Below are positions 41,758-50,069 of a stretch of DNA of 64,000 nucleotides, one piece after another. A program made the translations under genes and the position numbers. The stretch comes from Myceligenerans crystallogenes (GTDB taxonomy: Bacteria > Actinomycetota > Actinomycetes > Actinomycetales > Cellulomonadaceae), in the NCBI RefSeq assembly GCF_039529775.1, contig NZ_BAAANL010000002.1, positions 1 through 64,000 on the forward strand, in the 5' to 3' direction. Each line of letters opens with the position of its first letter. The first letter of the stretch is position 1. The notes below the pieces were generated by a model, which was not told the origin of the DNA, searched no databases, and saw only the letters and a program-made list of their open reading frames with translations.

Positions 41758-42729
41758 TCACGGTGCCGCGACCCGCACCACGATCTTTCCCTGATGGGCG
41801 CCGCTCTCCAGCCGCCGCACGGCGGCGAGGGCGTCGTCGAACGCGTACACCCGATCGATCGCCGGGACGACGACGCCGCTGGTGACCAGGTCGGTGACGG
41901 CGAGCAGCTCGTCCCGGGACTGCGGGGCGACCAGCACGCGCACGTGCTTCCCGGTGAGCCACCGGAGGCCCGGGCCCGCGGCGAGGACCGCCAGCAGCAC
42001 GCGCGTGCGCCCGCCGACCAGGTAGTACGCCCCGCCGGGGCGCAGCGCGCCGTGCACCCGGTACGGCGAACGGTGGCCGACCAGGTCGACGACCAGGTCG
42101 TAGCGCTCGCGGTGCCGCGCCCAGTCCTCGGACCGGAAGTCCACGGTGTGATCGGCGCCGACGGCGCGCAGGTGCCCGGCCTTGTCCGCGCCGTCGACGG
42201 CGGTCACCTCGGCGCCCGCGTGCCTGGCGAGCTGGACGACCATCGAGCCGCCGGCCCCGCCCGCACCGTTGACCAGGACGTGCTGCCCGGCGGTGACCCG
42301 GGCCGGTCCGTTGATCGCCCGCGAGGCGATGCAGCCCGCCTGGGGGATCGCGGCGGCGTCGGTGAAGGAGAGCGCGGGCGGCTTGCGCGCCAGGAGCCGG
42401 GCGGGCGTGGCCACGTACTCGGCGAGGCCGCCGCGATACCCGGCCAGCTCGCCGAACACCTCGTCGCCGGGGGAGTACCCGGTGACGTTCCGGCCGCAGG
42501 CCTCGACGACGCCGGCCACGTCGGAACCCGGGACCGGGTTCCGCGGGCGGGACAGGCCCCCGATGCGGGAGTAGAAGGGCGATCCGGCGAGGTTCTCGCG
42601 GTCGGACCCGTTCAGGGAGCACGCGTGCACCCGGACCAGGACGTCGTCGGGCCCGGGTTCGGGCCGGGGCACGTCGTCGAGGCGGACGCCGTCGGCCGTG
42701 CCGTAACGCTCCTGGACAACCGCGCGCAT
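41758..42729 (-). CDS. NAD(P)-dependent alcohol dehydrogenase (zeta-crystallin-like MDR)
   Basis: 323 residues: VHACSLNGSDRENLAGSPFY, PGSDVAGVVEACGRNVTGYS, and the cofactor loop NGAGGAGGSMVVQLARHAGA. No zinc ligands, hence a quinone-reductase-type MDR. Substrate unknown. It is transcribed alone; the short gap downstream adjoins the HTH gene. Confidence 0.85.
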   Translation of the reverse strand: MRAVVQERYGTADGVRLDDVPRPEPGPDDVLVRVHACSLNGSDRENLAGSPFYSRIGGLSRPRNPVPGSDVAGVVEACGRNVTGYSPGDEVFGELAGYRGGLAEYVATPARLLARKPPALSFTDAAAIPQAGCIASRAINGPARVTAGQHVLVNGAGGAGGSMVVQLARHAGAEVTAVDGADKAGHLRAVGADHTVDFRSEDWARHRERYDLVVDLVGHRSPYRVHGALRPGGAYYLVGGRTRVLLAVLAAGPGLRWLTGKHVRVLVAPQSRDELLAVTDLVTSGVVVPAIDRVYAFDDALAAVRRLESGAHQGKIVVRVAAP

Positions 42730-42793
42730 GCCGCCTCCCGGGGATCGAACCGCTGGCCAGAACGCTAACGGCCGCGGGAGCCGGGCGCCAGGG

Positions 42794-43552
42794 TCACCCC
42801 CGCCGTTCGCGCCCGTTGTCGTCGAACCGGGCGTCCTCGGACCGGCTCGACCAGAACTCCCGCAGGATCTCGTCCGGGCTCAGGATCGTGTCCAGCCGCT
42901 CGGCCGGCTCCTGCCCGCCGGACAGCTGCTTGACCTCCTCGTGGATGCGTTCCATCGAGGTGTCCAGGGACTGGGCGACGTCGGCCGCGAGCTTGAGCGA
43001 GTCGATGAGGTGCCGGGGCACGTCGCGCTGGTACTTGTAGTAGATCTTGTGCTCCAGCGACGCCCAGAAGTCCATCGCGATGGTCCGCAGCTGCACCTCG
43101 ACCACCACGTCCTCGGTGCGGTCCGACAGGAACACCGGCACCTGCACGATCAGGTGCAGCGACCGGTACCCGTTCGGCTTGGGCGTGGAGATGTAGTCCC
43201 GCTCCTCGAGCAGGGTGATGTCGGCCTGCTTGATGAGCATGTCGCGCACGTGGTAGATGTCCGAGACGAAGCTGCAGGTCACGCGGACGCCCGCGATGTC
43301 GAACATGTGCTTGCGGATGCCCTCGGGCGTGAACGGGATGCCCTTGCGCCGGCACTTCGCGACGATCGAGTCGAGCGACTTCAGGCGCGACCCCACGTGC
43401 TCCACCGGGTTGTACTGCTGCATGTGCCGCAGTTCGTCGCGCAGGATCCCGATCTTGGTCATCACCTCGTCGATCCCGAACTTGTAGGTCAGCGCCAGGC
43501 GGCGCACCTCGTGCATCACGGCCCGCAACTCGTCCGGGTGAGGCGATTCCAT
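42794..43552 (-). CDS. Small alarmone synthetase ((p)ppGpp synthetase, RelP/RelQ-like)
   Basis: 252 residues. Synthetase motifs: SRLKSLDSIVAKCRRKGIPF (ATP-binding basic motif), DIAGVRVTCSF, YISTPKPNGYRSLHLIVQVP and EVQLRTIAMDFWASLEHKIY. There is no HD hydrolase domain, so it makes but does not degrade (p)ppGpp or pGpp. Stress or cell-wall-linked control of growth is the known role of small synthetases. The ATG giving MESPHPDELRAV is preferred over an upstream open stretch. Confidence 0.88.
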   Translation of the reverse strand: MESPHPDELRAVMHEVRRLALTYKFGIDEVMTKIGILRDELRHMQQYNPVEHVGSRLKSLDSIVAKCRRKGIPFTPEGIRKHMFDIAGVRVTCSFVSDIYHVRDMLIKQADITLLEERDYISTPKPNGYRSLHLIVQVPVFLSDRTEDVVVEVQLRTIAMDFWASLEHKIYYKYQRDVPRHLIDSLKLAADVAQSLDTSMERIHEEVKQLSGGQEPAERLDTILSPDEILREFWSSRSEDARFDDNGRERRG

Positions 43553-43675
43553 GGGTCGATCGTAGGCAACCGCGGTGTCCGGTGCGTCCAGGCAAGACCC
43601 AGTCCGTCGCGAGCCCCGGTCTCCTGCGGACTTGACGGGGCTCCGCCCGCGGACCGAAGCTAGGCCATACGCCCG

Positions 43676-43689
43676 TGGAAGCGTTCCCA
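43676..43689. promoter_or_regulatory. CebR-like LacI operator
   Basis: TGGAAGCGTTCCCA, two substitutions from the CebR/CelR palindrome TGGGAGCGCTCCCA used for cellobiose-responsive control in actinobacteria. It lies 67 bases upstream of the GH6 cellulase start. Confidence 0.7.
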
Positions 43690-43755
43690 TCGCGATAACG
43701 ATTCACAGCGGAGACGAACCCACAGCGGCGTCGAACCCAGGTCGAAGGAGATCTC

Positions 43756-45399
43756 ATGTTCCGTGCACCATCCGTCCCCCGGGGCCGGGCCCCGGGGCGT
43801 GCCGCGGTCGCCGCGGCCGTCGCCCTCGCCGCGCCGCTGGCCCTCGTCGCCGCCCTCGGGCCGAGCGCGTCCGCCGAGGGCCAGGCCGAGGGCCAGGCCA
43901 ACGGCCAGGCCGAGGCCGGCCTCTACACCGACCCGTTCAGCACCACGTTCGCCGCCGCCGCGAACCTCACGGGCCAGGCCCGCGACGACGCCCAGCGCCT
44001 CGGCGCCGTCCCGACCTCGACCTGGCTCACGTCGGGCAGCCCGGCCGAGGTCTCCGCCCAGGCGGCCGACGTCGTCTCCCGCGCGAACGCCGAGGGCGAC
44101 GTCGCCACCCTCGTGGCCTACAACGTCCCGTTCCGGGACTGCGCCCAGTACTCGGCCGGCGGCGCGACGTCCCAGGCCGAGTACCGCGCCTGGATCGACG
44201 GGGTCGCGGACGGCGTCGGGGACGGCGAGGCCGTCGTGGTCGTCGAGCCCGACGGGCTCGGCGTCATCCCCTGGTACACGACGCTCGAGGGCACGCAGGA
44301 GTGGTGCAAGCCCGCCGAGGCCGACGCCGCCACGGCCGCCGCGGAGCGGTTCGAGATGATCAACTACGCGGTCGACACGCTCGGCGGGCTGCCCGGCACG
44401 AAGGTCTACCTCGACGTCGGCCACAACGGCTGGCTCAACGTCGGCGACGCGACGGACCGCCTGATCAAGGCCGGCGTGGCCGACGCCGACGGGTTCGCCC
44501 TGAACACCTCGAACTACCAGTACACGGCCAACCTCACCGCCTACGGGCGCTGGGTCTCGTCCTGCATCGCGTACGTCACCGAGGTCGCCCCCGGCGACTT
44601 CGGCAGCTGCGGCAACCAGTACTGGAACGGCGGCCCGGCGAACGACTGGACGGGCGTGGCGATGTCGCCGTACGCCGAGTGGTCGTCCGGCAACCCGGAC
44701 CCGGCCCTCGACACGGCCGGCGTCGACTCGCGGTACGAGCAGCAGCTGGGCGACGTCGAGCCGTCGACCCACTACGTCCTGGACACCTCGCGCAACGGCC
44801 GCGGCCCGTGGGAAGCGCCCGCCGGGAAGTACTCCGACGCCGAGACCTGGTGCAACCCGCCCGGCCGCGGGCTCGGCGACCTGCCGACGCACGAGACCGG
44901 CGAGGAACTCGTGGACGCGCACCTGTGGATCAAGGTCCCCGGCGAGTCCGACGGCAAGTGCTACCGCGGCACGGGCGGCCCGCTCGACCCGGAGCGCGGC
45001 ACGGAGGACCCGGCCGCGGGCCGCTGGTTCACCGAGCAGGCGCGCGAGCTGATCGAGCTGGCGGCCGAGCCGCTGCCCACCCCGGAGTGCGCGGTCGACT
45101 ACCGCGTGACCGGCCGGACCGCGACCGGCTTCACCGGCAAGCTCCGCCTGTCGGTGACCGGCGACGAGACCGTCTCGGGCTGGCGGCTGCGGTTCGACCT
45201 GCCCGCGGGGACCACCGTCGGCCGGGGGACCGGTGCGCACTTCGACCAGGACGGCACGATCGTGACCGCGACCCACCTGCGGCACAACGCGCGGCTCGTG
45301 CCGGGCGGGGACCCGGTGCCGGTGTCGTTCAAGGCGCGGGGCGCGGCCTTCGAGCCGGGCTACGTGACGCTGAACGGGAAGCCGTGCCTCGTGAGCTGA
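43756..45399 (+). CDS. GH6 cellulase with C-terminal CBM2-like module
   Basis: 547 residues. Signal peptide ends SASA; a short EGQAEGQANGQAEAG repeat follows. GH6 motifs: VPFRDCAQYSAGGATSQAEY, VVVEPDGLGVIPW, KVYLDVGHNGWL and AHLWIKVPGESDGKCYRG. The length of the active-site loops suggests an endo-acting beta-1,4-glucanase or cellobiohydrolase. The C-terminal 95 residues (CAVDYRVTGRTATGFTGKLR, SGWRLRFDLPAG) form a CBM2-like domain, atypically joined without a long linker. A CebR-like operator upstream predicts induction by cellobiose. AAGGAGAT precedes the ATG. Confidence 0.93.
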   Translation: MFRAPSVPRGRAPGRAAVAAAVALAAPLALVAALGPSASAEGQAEGQANGQAEAGLYTDPFSTTFAAAANLTGQARDDAQRLGAVPTSTWLTSGSPAEVSAQAADVVSRANAEGDVATLVAYNVPFRDCAQYSAGGATSQAEYRAWIDGVADGVGDGEAVVVVEPDGLGVIPWYTTLEGTQEWCKPAEADAATAAAERFEMINYAVDTLGGLPGTKVYLDVGHNGWLNVGDATDRLIKAGVADADGFALNTSNYQYTANLTAYGRWVSSCIAYVTEVAPGDFGSCGNQYWNGGPANDWTGVAMSPYAEWSSGNPDPALDTAGVDSRYEQQLGDVEPSTHYVLDTSRNGRGPWEAPAGKYSDAETWCNPPGRGLGDLPTHETGEELVDAHLWIKVPGESDGKCYRGTGGPLDPERGTEDPAAGRWFTEQARELIELAAEPLPTPECAVDYRVTGRTATGFTGKLRLSVTGDETVSGWRLRFDLPAGTTVGRGTGAHFDQDGTIVTATHLRHNARLVPGGDPVPVSFKARGAAFEPGYVTLNGKPCLVS

Positions 45400-45424
45400 T
45401 CCGCCGGTCCGCTCCCTGACCGGA

Positions 45425-45466
45425 CCGCTGCCCGCCGCCCGCGCCTGCGCGAGCGGCGGGCAGCGG
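45425..45466 (+). terminator. Rho-independent-type hairpin after the GH6 gene
   Basis: Perfect 14-base arms CCGCTGCCCGCCGC / GCGGCGGGCAGCGG around a 14-base loop, 25 bases after the cellulase stop, followed by GTT. Strong GC stem, as usual for actinobacterial terminators. Confidence 0.65.
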
Positions 45467-45482
45467 CGTTACGGTCGCAGGT

Positions 45483-45992
45483 ATGGCAGCGGCGGCAGCG
45501 GGCAGGGGCAAGGACACGGGCAGGAACACGCGAACGGACGACGACGAGCACCCGTCACCGGAGCGGATCACCCGCAACTGGAACGAGCTCCTGCAGGAGC
45601 TGCGCGTCATGCAGACCGGCGTCCAGATCCTCACCGGCTTCCTGCTCACCGTCCCGTTCTCGGCCCGCTTCGAGGCGCTCGCGTCGCACCAGCGCGTCCT
45701 GTACCTCGCCGTGCTGGCGGGCTCGCTGCTGACCACCTGCCTCATCGTCGCGCCGGTCGCGTTCCACCGGACGCTGTTCCGGCAGCGCAAGCGCGAGTGG
45801 CTCGTGCGCATGGCCGACCGGTGCGCCCGGCTGGGCCTGGCGTCGTTCGGGCTCGTGTCGGGCGGCGTGACGCTGCTGGTGTTCGACGTCGTCGCCGGCA
45901 CCACGGCGGCGTGGATCGCCGCGGCCGCCGTGGTGCTGCTGTTCGCCGCGTTCTGGTTCGGGGTGCCGAGGCTGGCCCACCGCGGCGGCTGA
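45483..45992 (+). CDS. DUF6328 family membrane protein
   Basis: 169 residues. RNWNELLQELRVMQTGVQIL followed by TGFLLTVPFSARF is the DUF6328 signature; four hydrophobic segments are visible, with a cytoplasmic charged loop (FRQRKREWLVRMADRCARLG). Function unknown. ATG start with a disordered, charged N-terminus. Converges with the 900-residue glucanase gene, the stops being 5 bases apart. Confidence 0.8.
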   Translation: MAAAAAGRGKDTGRNTRTDDDEHPSPERITRNWNELLQELRVMQTGVQILTGFLLTVPFSARFEALASHQRVLYLAVLAGSLLTTCLIVAPVAFHRTLFRQRKREWLVRMADRCARLGLASFGLVSGGVTLLVFDVVAGTTAAWIAAAAVVLLFAAFWFGVPRLAHRGG

Positions 45993-45997
45993 CGGCG

Positions 45998-48700
45998 TCA
46001 GTTCCGCTGGATCGTGAACGTGCTCGTCTCGTTCCGGATGTCGACGGCGTTCCCGCCGAGCGTCAGCCCGCTGAACGTCGCCGACCCCACCGCCGGCCCC
46101 TGCCCGGGCTCCGGCAGCTCGTTCGCCCAGATCCCGAACCCGGACCTCGCGTCCCACGCGTCCCCGCTGCGCCGCGCCCCGCTGATCGACACCCGCGTGA
46201 ACACCGTGTCGGTCACGGGATGCTGCGGCTGCCCGCCCACGTAGTTCGTCTGGAACATGATCCCGGAGTAGGTCGGGTCGACGACGTCGAGGTCGGACAC
46301 GCGGATCCCGCGGAACTCCTTCGACGCCGAGAACAGCCACATCGCGGGGAACGTCTGGTTCCCCCAGAAGTGCCCGCCCGTACGTACCAGCAGGATGTCG
46401 TCGAAGTTCGTCGTCGCGGGCCCGAAGCCCTCCATCGGGTACCCGAAGTCGAGCGAGCTGATCGTCACCCCGGAGTACACGAGCGTGTCGGCGACGTAGA
46501 TGTCGCGGAAGGTGTTGTCCTGCCCGCCGTACACCGCCAGCCCGGCCGCCCGCCACGTGACCAGCGACGTCAGGCTCTCGTACAGGTTGCCGCGCTGCCC
46601 GCTGCCGCCGCCGTCGGTCGCGGCGAACAGCGCGAACGAGTCGTCACCGGTGCCGCGCGTCTCGATGTTCCGCACCACGTTCCCGGAGGACCCGTTGGTC
46701 ATGTTGATCCCGTCGGCCCACGTGTTCCGGATGCGGGAGTTCGTGATCGTCGAGTCGTCCAGGTTCGCGGCCCAGAACATGCAGACCATGTGCTCCACCC
46801 ACAGGTCGTCCACGGTCATGTTCGCCACGCCCGAGAAGTCGAGCACCTTGCCTGGCCCGTCGATGCGCTGCGTGTAGTTGCCCCAGTAGGAGAACGACCG
46901 GAACTTCGAGCCGTTCGCCGAGGCGTCCGCCCGGAACCCGATGTCGGTGTCGTGCTGCCCCGCCGGCGCGTGGAACCGCGTGAACCACGGACCGGCCCCC
47001 ACGATGTCCATGGCCTTGCCGTACACCTGGAACTTGCTCGACGTCGTGTAGTCGCCCGCCGGCAGGTACACCCCGGCCAGGCCCTCCGTGCGCGCCTTGT
47101 CGAGCGCGTTCTGCACGTCCTGGTGGCCGAACCCGGCGGGCACCGCGTACCGCGCGGGATCCGGGTTGGCCTTCGGCGCGGCCAGCTCGGTCGAGACGAG
47201 GTCCACGGCCACGGGCAGCGGGTTGCTCCCGGTCTTCTGCAGCCGGATCACCGACCCCGCCGGGACGGTCGTCCCGAGCAGCGTGCTCGCCTCGTCGTAG
47301 ACGTGCCGCGCGGGCCCGGCACCCGGGTCGTTCACCGGGCTCGCCTCGTTCCCGTACACCCAGGCGAACTTCGAGGTCAGCTCCAGCCGCTCGCGGAACT
47401 GCCCGTCGACGAACACGTCCACGGAGCCGTTCTGCCCGCCGCCGCCCGCGGCGTCCGGGATCGAGAACCGGGTCACGAGCGTGTTGGTGGGCGCGTCGAG
47501 CGTCCACTCGACGTAGGCCCCGTCGGACCTCAGGTGCACGGCCTGCCGCCCCGACGCCTCCCCGGCCAGGTCGCCCACGGTCCGGTTCGGCCCGAGCTTG
47601 ACGGCGCCGCCGCCGGTCACGCCCTTCTCGGCCTCCAGCAGGGTGTACGGCATGTCGGCGCCCCGCCCGTCGGGCAGCGGCGGCGTCGTCGGATCATCGG
47701 TGGGCGGGTCCGTCGGCTCGTTCGTCGGGGGATCCGTCGGCTCGCCCGACGGCGTCCCGTACACCTCGAGCTCGGCGACCTGCGCGCCGGGCGCCCCGGA
47801 GTTCGCGGTGAACTCCAGGCGCACGTCCCGCGCCGTCCCGCTCACGGGAACCGTCACGACGTTCCCCGAAGCGGGGTCGAACGTGTAGGTCGCGGGCGCC
47901 GCCAGCGTCTCGAACGCCCCGGACCCGGCCTGCCCCAGCACGGCGAACGTCTGCGTCCGCCGCGCCCACACGGTCGCCGGGTTCAGGCGCACGGTCACGG
48001 ACGTCAGCTCGGCGTCGGCCGCGAGACCCGCCGTCAGGGTGGCCGGGTACTGCCCGGCCCCGGACTCCCAGTAGGTCGTTGCGTCGCCGTCCGTCGCATG
48101 CGCGGCCACGTAGGTCTGCGTGGACGACGACGCCGCCGCCGGCCGCCCCGCCGCGAGATCCGCCGGGTCCGACGGCGCGTCCGTCGTGCCCAGCACCTTC
48201 AGCCGGGACAGCTGCCCGGCGGGCCAGGTGGAGTTCGCCTCGAACCGCAGCCGGACGAACCGGGTGGTCGCGTCCGGCAGGTCGGCGGCGACCGTGTTGC
48301 CGGACCCCGGCGCGAACGAGTACCGGGCCCGCCCGGCGATCGTCGTGAACGACACCCCGTCGGCCGAGCCGAGCACGGTGATGTCCTGCGAGCGTGCCTC
48401 CCATCCCGCGGGCAGACCCAGCTCGAGCGCGGTCACCGCGGCGGGCGCGCCGAGATCCACCTGCACCCATTGGGGGAAGCTGTCGTTCGCGGACTCCCAG
48501 TACGTGGCCCCGTTGCCGTCGGTGGCGTGGGCCGCGGGGTAGCCCTGCTGGTGGGAACTGGCCGTCGTCGGCTTGCCCGCCGCGAGATCCGTGGCGTCCG
48601 CCGCGGCGGACGCCGCGCCGATCGCCACGAGCGACGACGCGACGAGGCCCGCCAGGGCCGTCGCGACGGCGAGCGTGCGCGTACGTTGTCTCATCCTCAT
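45998..48700 (-). CDS. Secreted GH87-type alpha-1,3-glucanase (mutanase) with two discoidin domains
   Basis: 900 residues. Signal peptide, two F5/8-type discoidin domains (SHQQGYPAAHATDGNGATYW and a second copy), a Thr/Pro-rich linker with repeated EPTDPPT, a CBM6-like beta domain (LLEAEKGVTGGGAVKLG) and a right-handed beta-helix catalytic domain. Within NTWADGINMTNG and TRGTGDDSFALF the Asp residues are spaced D, D+23, D+24, which fits the three catalytic aspartates I recall for GH87 alpha-1,3-glucanase. Extracellular release of oligosaccharides from alpha-1,3-glucan is predicted; a related dextranase-type activity is the alternative. GGAGAGGA precedes the start. Confidence 0.8.
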   Translation of the reverse strand: MRMRQRTRTLAVATALAGLVASSLVAIGAASAAADATDLAAGKPTTASSHQQGYPAAHATDGNGATYWESANDSFPQWVQVDLGAPAAVTALELGLPAGWEARSQDITVLGSADGVSFTTIAGRARYSFAPGSGNTVAADLPDATTRFVRLRFEANSTWPAGQLSRLKVLGTTDAPSDPADLAAGRPAAASSSTQTYVAAHATDGDATTYWESGAGQYPATLTAGLAADAELTSVTVRLNPATVWARRTQTFAVLGQAGSGAFETLAAPATYTFDPASGNVVTVPVSGTARDVRLEFTANSGAPGAQVAELEVYGTPSGEPTDPPTNEPTDPPTDDPTTPPLPDGRGADMPYTLLEAEKGVTGGGAVKLGPNRTVGDLAGEASGRQAVHLRSDGAYVEWTLDAPTNTLVTRFSIPDAAGGGGQNGSVDVFVDGQFRERLELTSKFAWVYGNEASPVNDPGAGPARHVYDEASTLLGTTVPAGSVIRLQKTGSNPLPVAVDLVSTELAAPKANPDPARYAVPAGFGHQDVQNALDKARTEGLAGVYLPAGDYTTSSKFQVYGKAMDIVGAGPWFTRFHAPAGQHDTDIGFRADASANGSKFRSFSYWGNYTQRIDGPGKVLDFSGVANMTVDDLWVEHMVCMFWAANLDDSTITNSRIRNTWADGINMTNGSSGNVVRNIETRGTGDDSFALFAATDGGGSGQRGNLYESLTSLVTWRAAGLAVYGGQDNTFRDIYVADTLVYSGVTISSLDFGYPMEGFGPATTNFDDILLVRTGGHFWGNQTFPAMWLFSASKEFRGIRVSDLDVVDPTYSGIMFQTNYVGGQPQHPVTDTVFTRVSISGARRSGDAWDARSGFGIWANELPEPGQGPAVGSATFSGLTLGGNAVDIRNETSTFTIQRN

Positions 48701-48827
48701 GGGGATGTGTCCTCTCCGCTGGTCCTGCTCACGGCCGGCGACGTCGCCGGCCCGGATGATGCGCTCGCGGGAGCCTGAGCGCGTGATCGGGAAGTTGCCG
48801 ATTATCTGACGACTTTGTGCAGAGATT

Positions 48828-48843
48828 CTGTCAACTTCTTGCG
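48828..48843 (+). promoter_or_regulatory. 16-base motif, copy 1 (LacI-type operator candidate)
   Basis: CTGTCAACTTCTTGCG, 15 of 16 bases identical to the motif in front of the GH13 gene. It lies in the divergent gap between the glucanase and LacI genes. Confidence 0.5.
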
Positions 48844-48914
48844 GCGAGCGTACGGACGGCCCCGGTGCGCGTCAAGGGCGGGATTTCCCGTACTCGCCCG
48901 GTGCGCAAGCGCCT

Positions 48915-48938
48915 CGCAAATCATGCAAGCCATTTGCG
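48915..48938. promoter_or_regulatory. Operator-like inverted repeat before the LacI gene
   Basis: Arms CGCAAAT and ATTTGCG separated by 10 bases, 24 bases before the LacI start; a candidate autoregulatory site. Confidence 0.45.
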
Positions 48939-48961
48939 CGATCTTGGGTAAGGTCGGTGCC

Positions 48962-49972
48962 ATGGGACGACGACTTGCCGAAGTGGCGGAGAAGGTTGGG
49001 GTCAGCGAGGCGACCGTGAGCCGGGTGCTGAACGGGAAGGCCGGGGTGTCGGCCGCGACGCGCGAGGCGGTGCTCACCGCGCTCGACGTGCTGGGGTACG
49101 AGCGCCCGGTGAAGCTGCGCGGCGATCGCGCGCGCCTGGTCGGCCTCGTGCTGCCCGAGCTCGCCAACCCGATCTTCCCCGCGTTCGCCGAGGTGGTGGG
49201 CGGGGCGCTCGCGCAGCAGGGGTTCACCCCGGTGCTGTGCACCCGCAGCGCGGGCGGTATCACGGAGGCCGAGTACATCGACCTGCTCCTGCAGCAGCAG
49301 GTGTCCGGCGTGATCTTCGCCGGCGGCCTCTACTCGGAGCGGGACGCCGACCACGCCCACTACGAGCGCCTCGAGGACCTGGGCCTCCCGGTCGTGCTGA
49401 TCAACGCCTCGATCGACGAGCTGGGGTTCCCGCACGTCTCCTGCGACGACCTCATCGCCACCCAGCAGGGCATGGAGCACCTGGTCTCAATGGGCCACGA
49501 GCGGATCGGCCTGCTGCTCGGCACGGCCGACCACGTGCCCTCGGAGCGCAAGCTCGCCGCCGCCCGGGCGTTCGCGGACCGGGCGGGTCTCGACCTGCCG
49601 GACGAGTTCGTGGTGCACAGCCGGTTCGGCATCGAGCCGGGTCAGGCCGCCGCGGCGAAGCTGGTGGAGCGGGGCGTCACGGCGATCCTGGCGGCGTCGG
49701 ACCCCCTGGCGCTCGGCGCGATCCGCGCCGTGCGGCGCGCCGGCCTGGAGGTGCCGCGCGACGTGTCGGTCGTCGGCTACGACGACTCCGCGCTGATGAA
49801 CTCCACGGACCCGGCCCTGACCACCGTGCGGCAGCCGATCGACCAGATGGGCCGGGCCGCCGTCGACCTGCTGGCCAGCCTCATCGGGGGCGGGACGGTC
49901 TCCCGCGACGAGCTGCTGTTCGAGCCGGAGCTCGTGGTGCGGCGGTCCACGGCGGCGGCGCCGCGGGGGTAG
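48962..49972 (+). CDS. LacI-family transcriptional regulator
   Basis: 336 residues. HTH RLAEVAEKVGVSEATVSRVL followed by the hinge; periplasmic-binding-like core LVGLVLPELANPIFPAFAEV, with C-terminal DVSVVGYDDSALMNSTDPAL and TTVRQPIDQMGRAAVDLL. Placed between the alpha-1,3-glucanase and the GH13/importer operon, both of which carry the same 16-base promoter motif, it is the probable repressor of all of them, released by an alpha-glucoside. Confidence 0.92.
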   Translation: MGRRLAEVAEKVGVSEATVSRVLNGKAGVSAATREAVLTALDVLGYERPVKLRGDRARLVGLVLPELANPIFPAFAEVVGGALAQQGFTPVLCTRSAGGITEAEYIDLLLQQQVSGVIFAGGLYSERDADHAHYERLEDLGLPVVLINASIDELGFPHVSCDDLIATQQGMEHLVSMGHERIGLLLGTADHVPSERKLAAARAFADRAGLDLPDEFVVHSRFGIEPGQAAAAKLVERGVTAILAASDPLALGAIRAVRRAGLEVPRDVSVVGYDDSALMNSTDPALTTVRQPIDQMGRAAVDLLASLIGGGTVSRDELLFEPELVVRRSTAAAPRG

Positions 49973-50021
49973 CGCCGGGGGGGTGTGCGGGCGGGTTCAC
50001 CCGCATTTCCGGAACGGGTTG

Positions 50022-50037
50022 CTGTCAAGTTCTTGCG
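50022..50037 (+). promoter_or_regulatory. 16-base motif, copy 2 (LacI-type operator candidate)
   Basis: CTGTCAAGTTCTTGCG, containing the perfect palindrome CAAG-TT-CTTG, 32 bases before the GH13 start. Same motif as at 48828-48843. Confidence 0.55.
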
Positions 50038-50069
50038 TATCACTCGTTCAGTCGTTACGGTCATGCCTC

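Noticed and set aside
45797..48778. 993-codon plus-strand frame opposite the GH87-type gene
   Set aside because: Antisense shadow; the opposite strand has signal peptide, discoidin domains and catalytic motifs.
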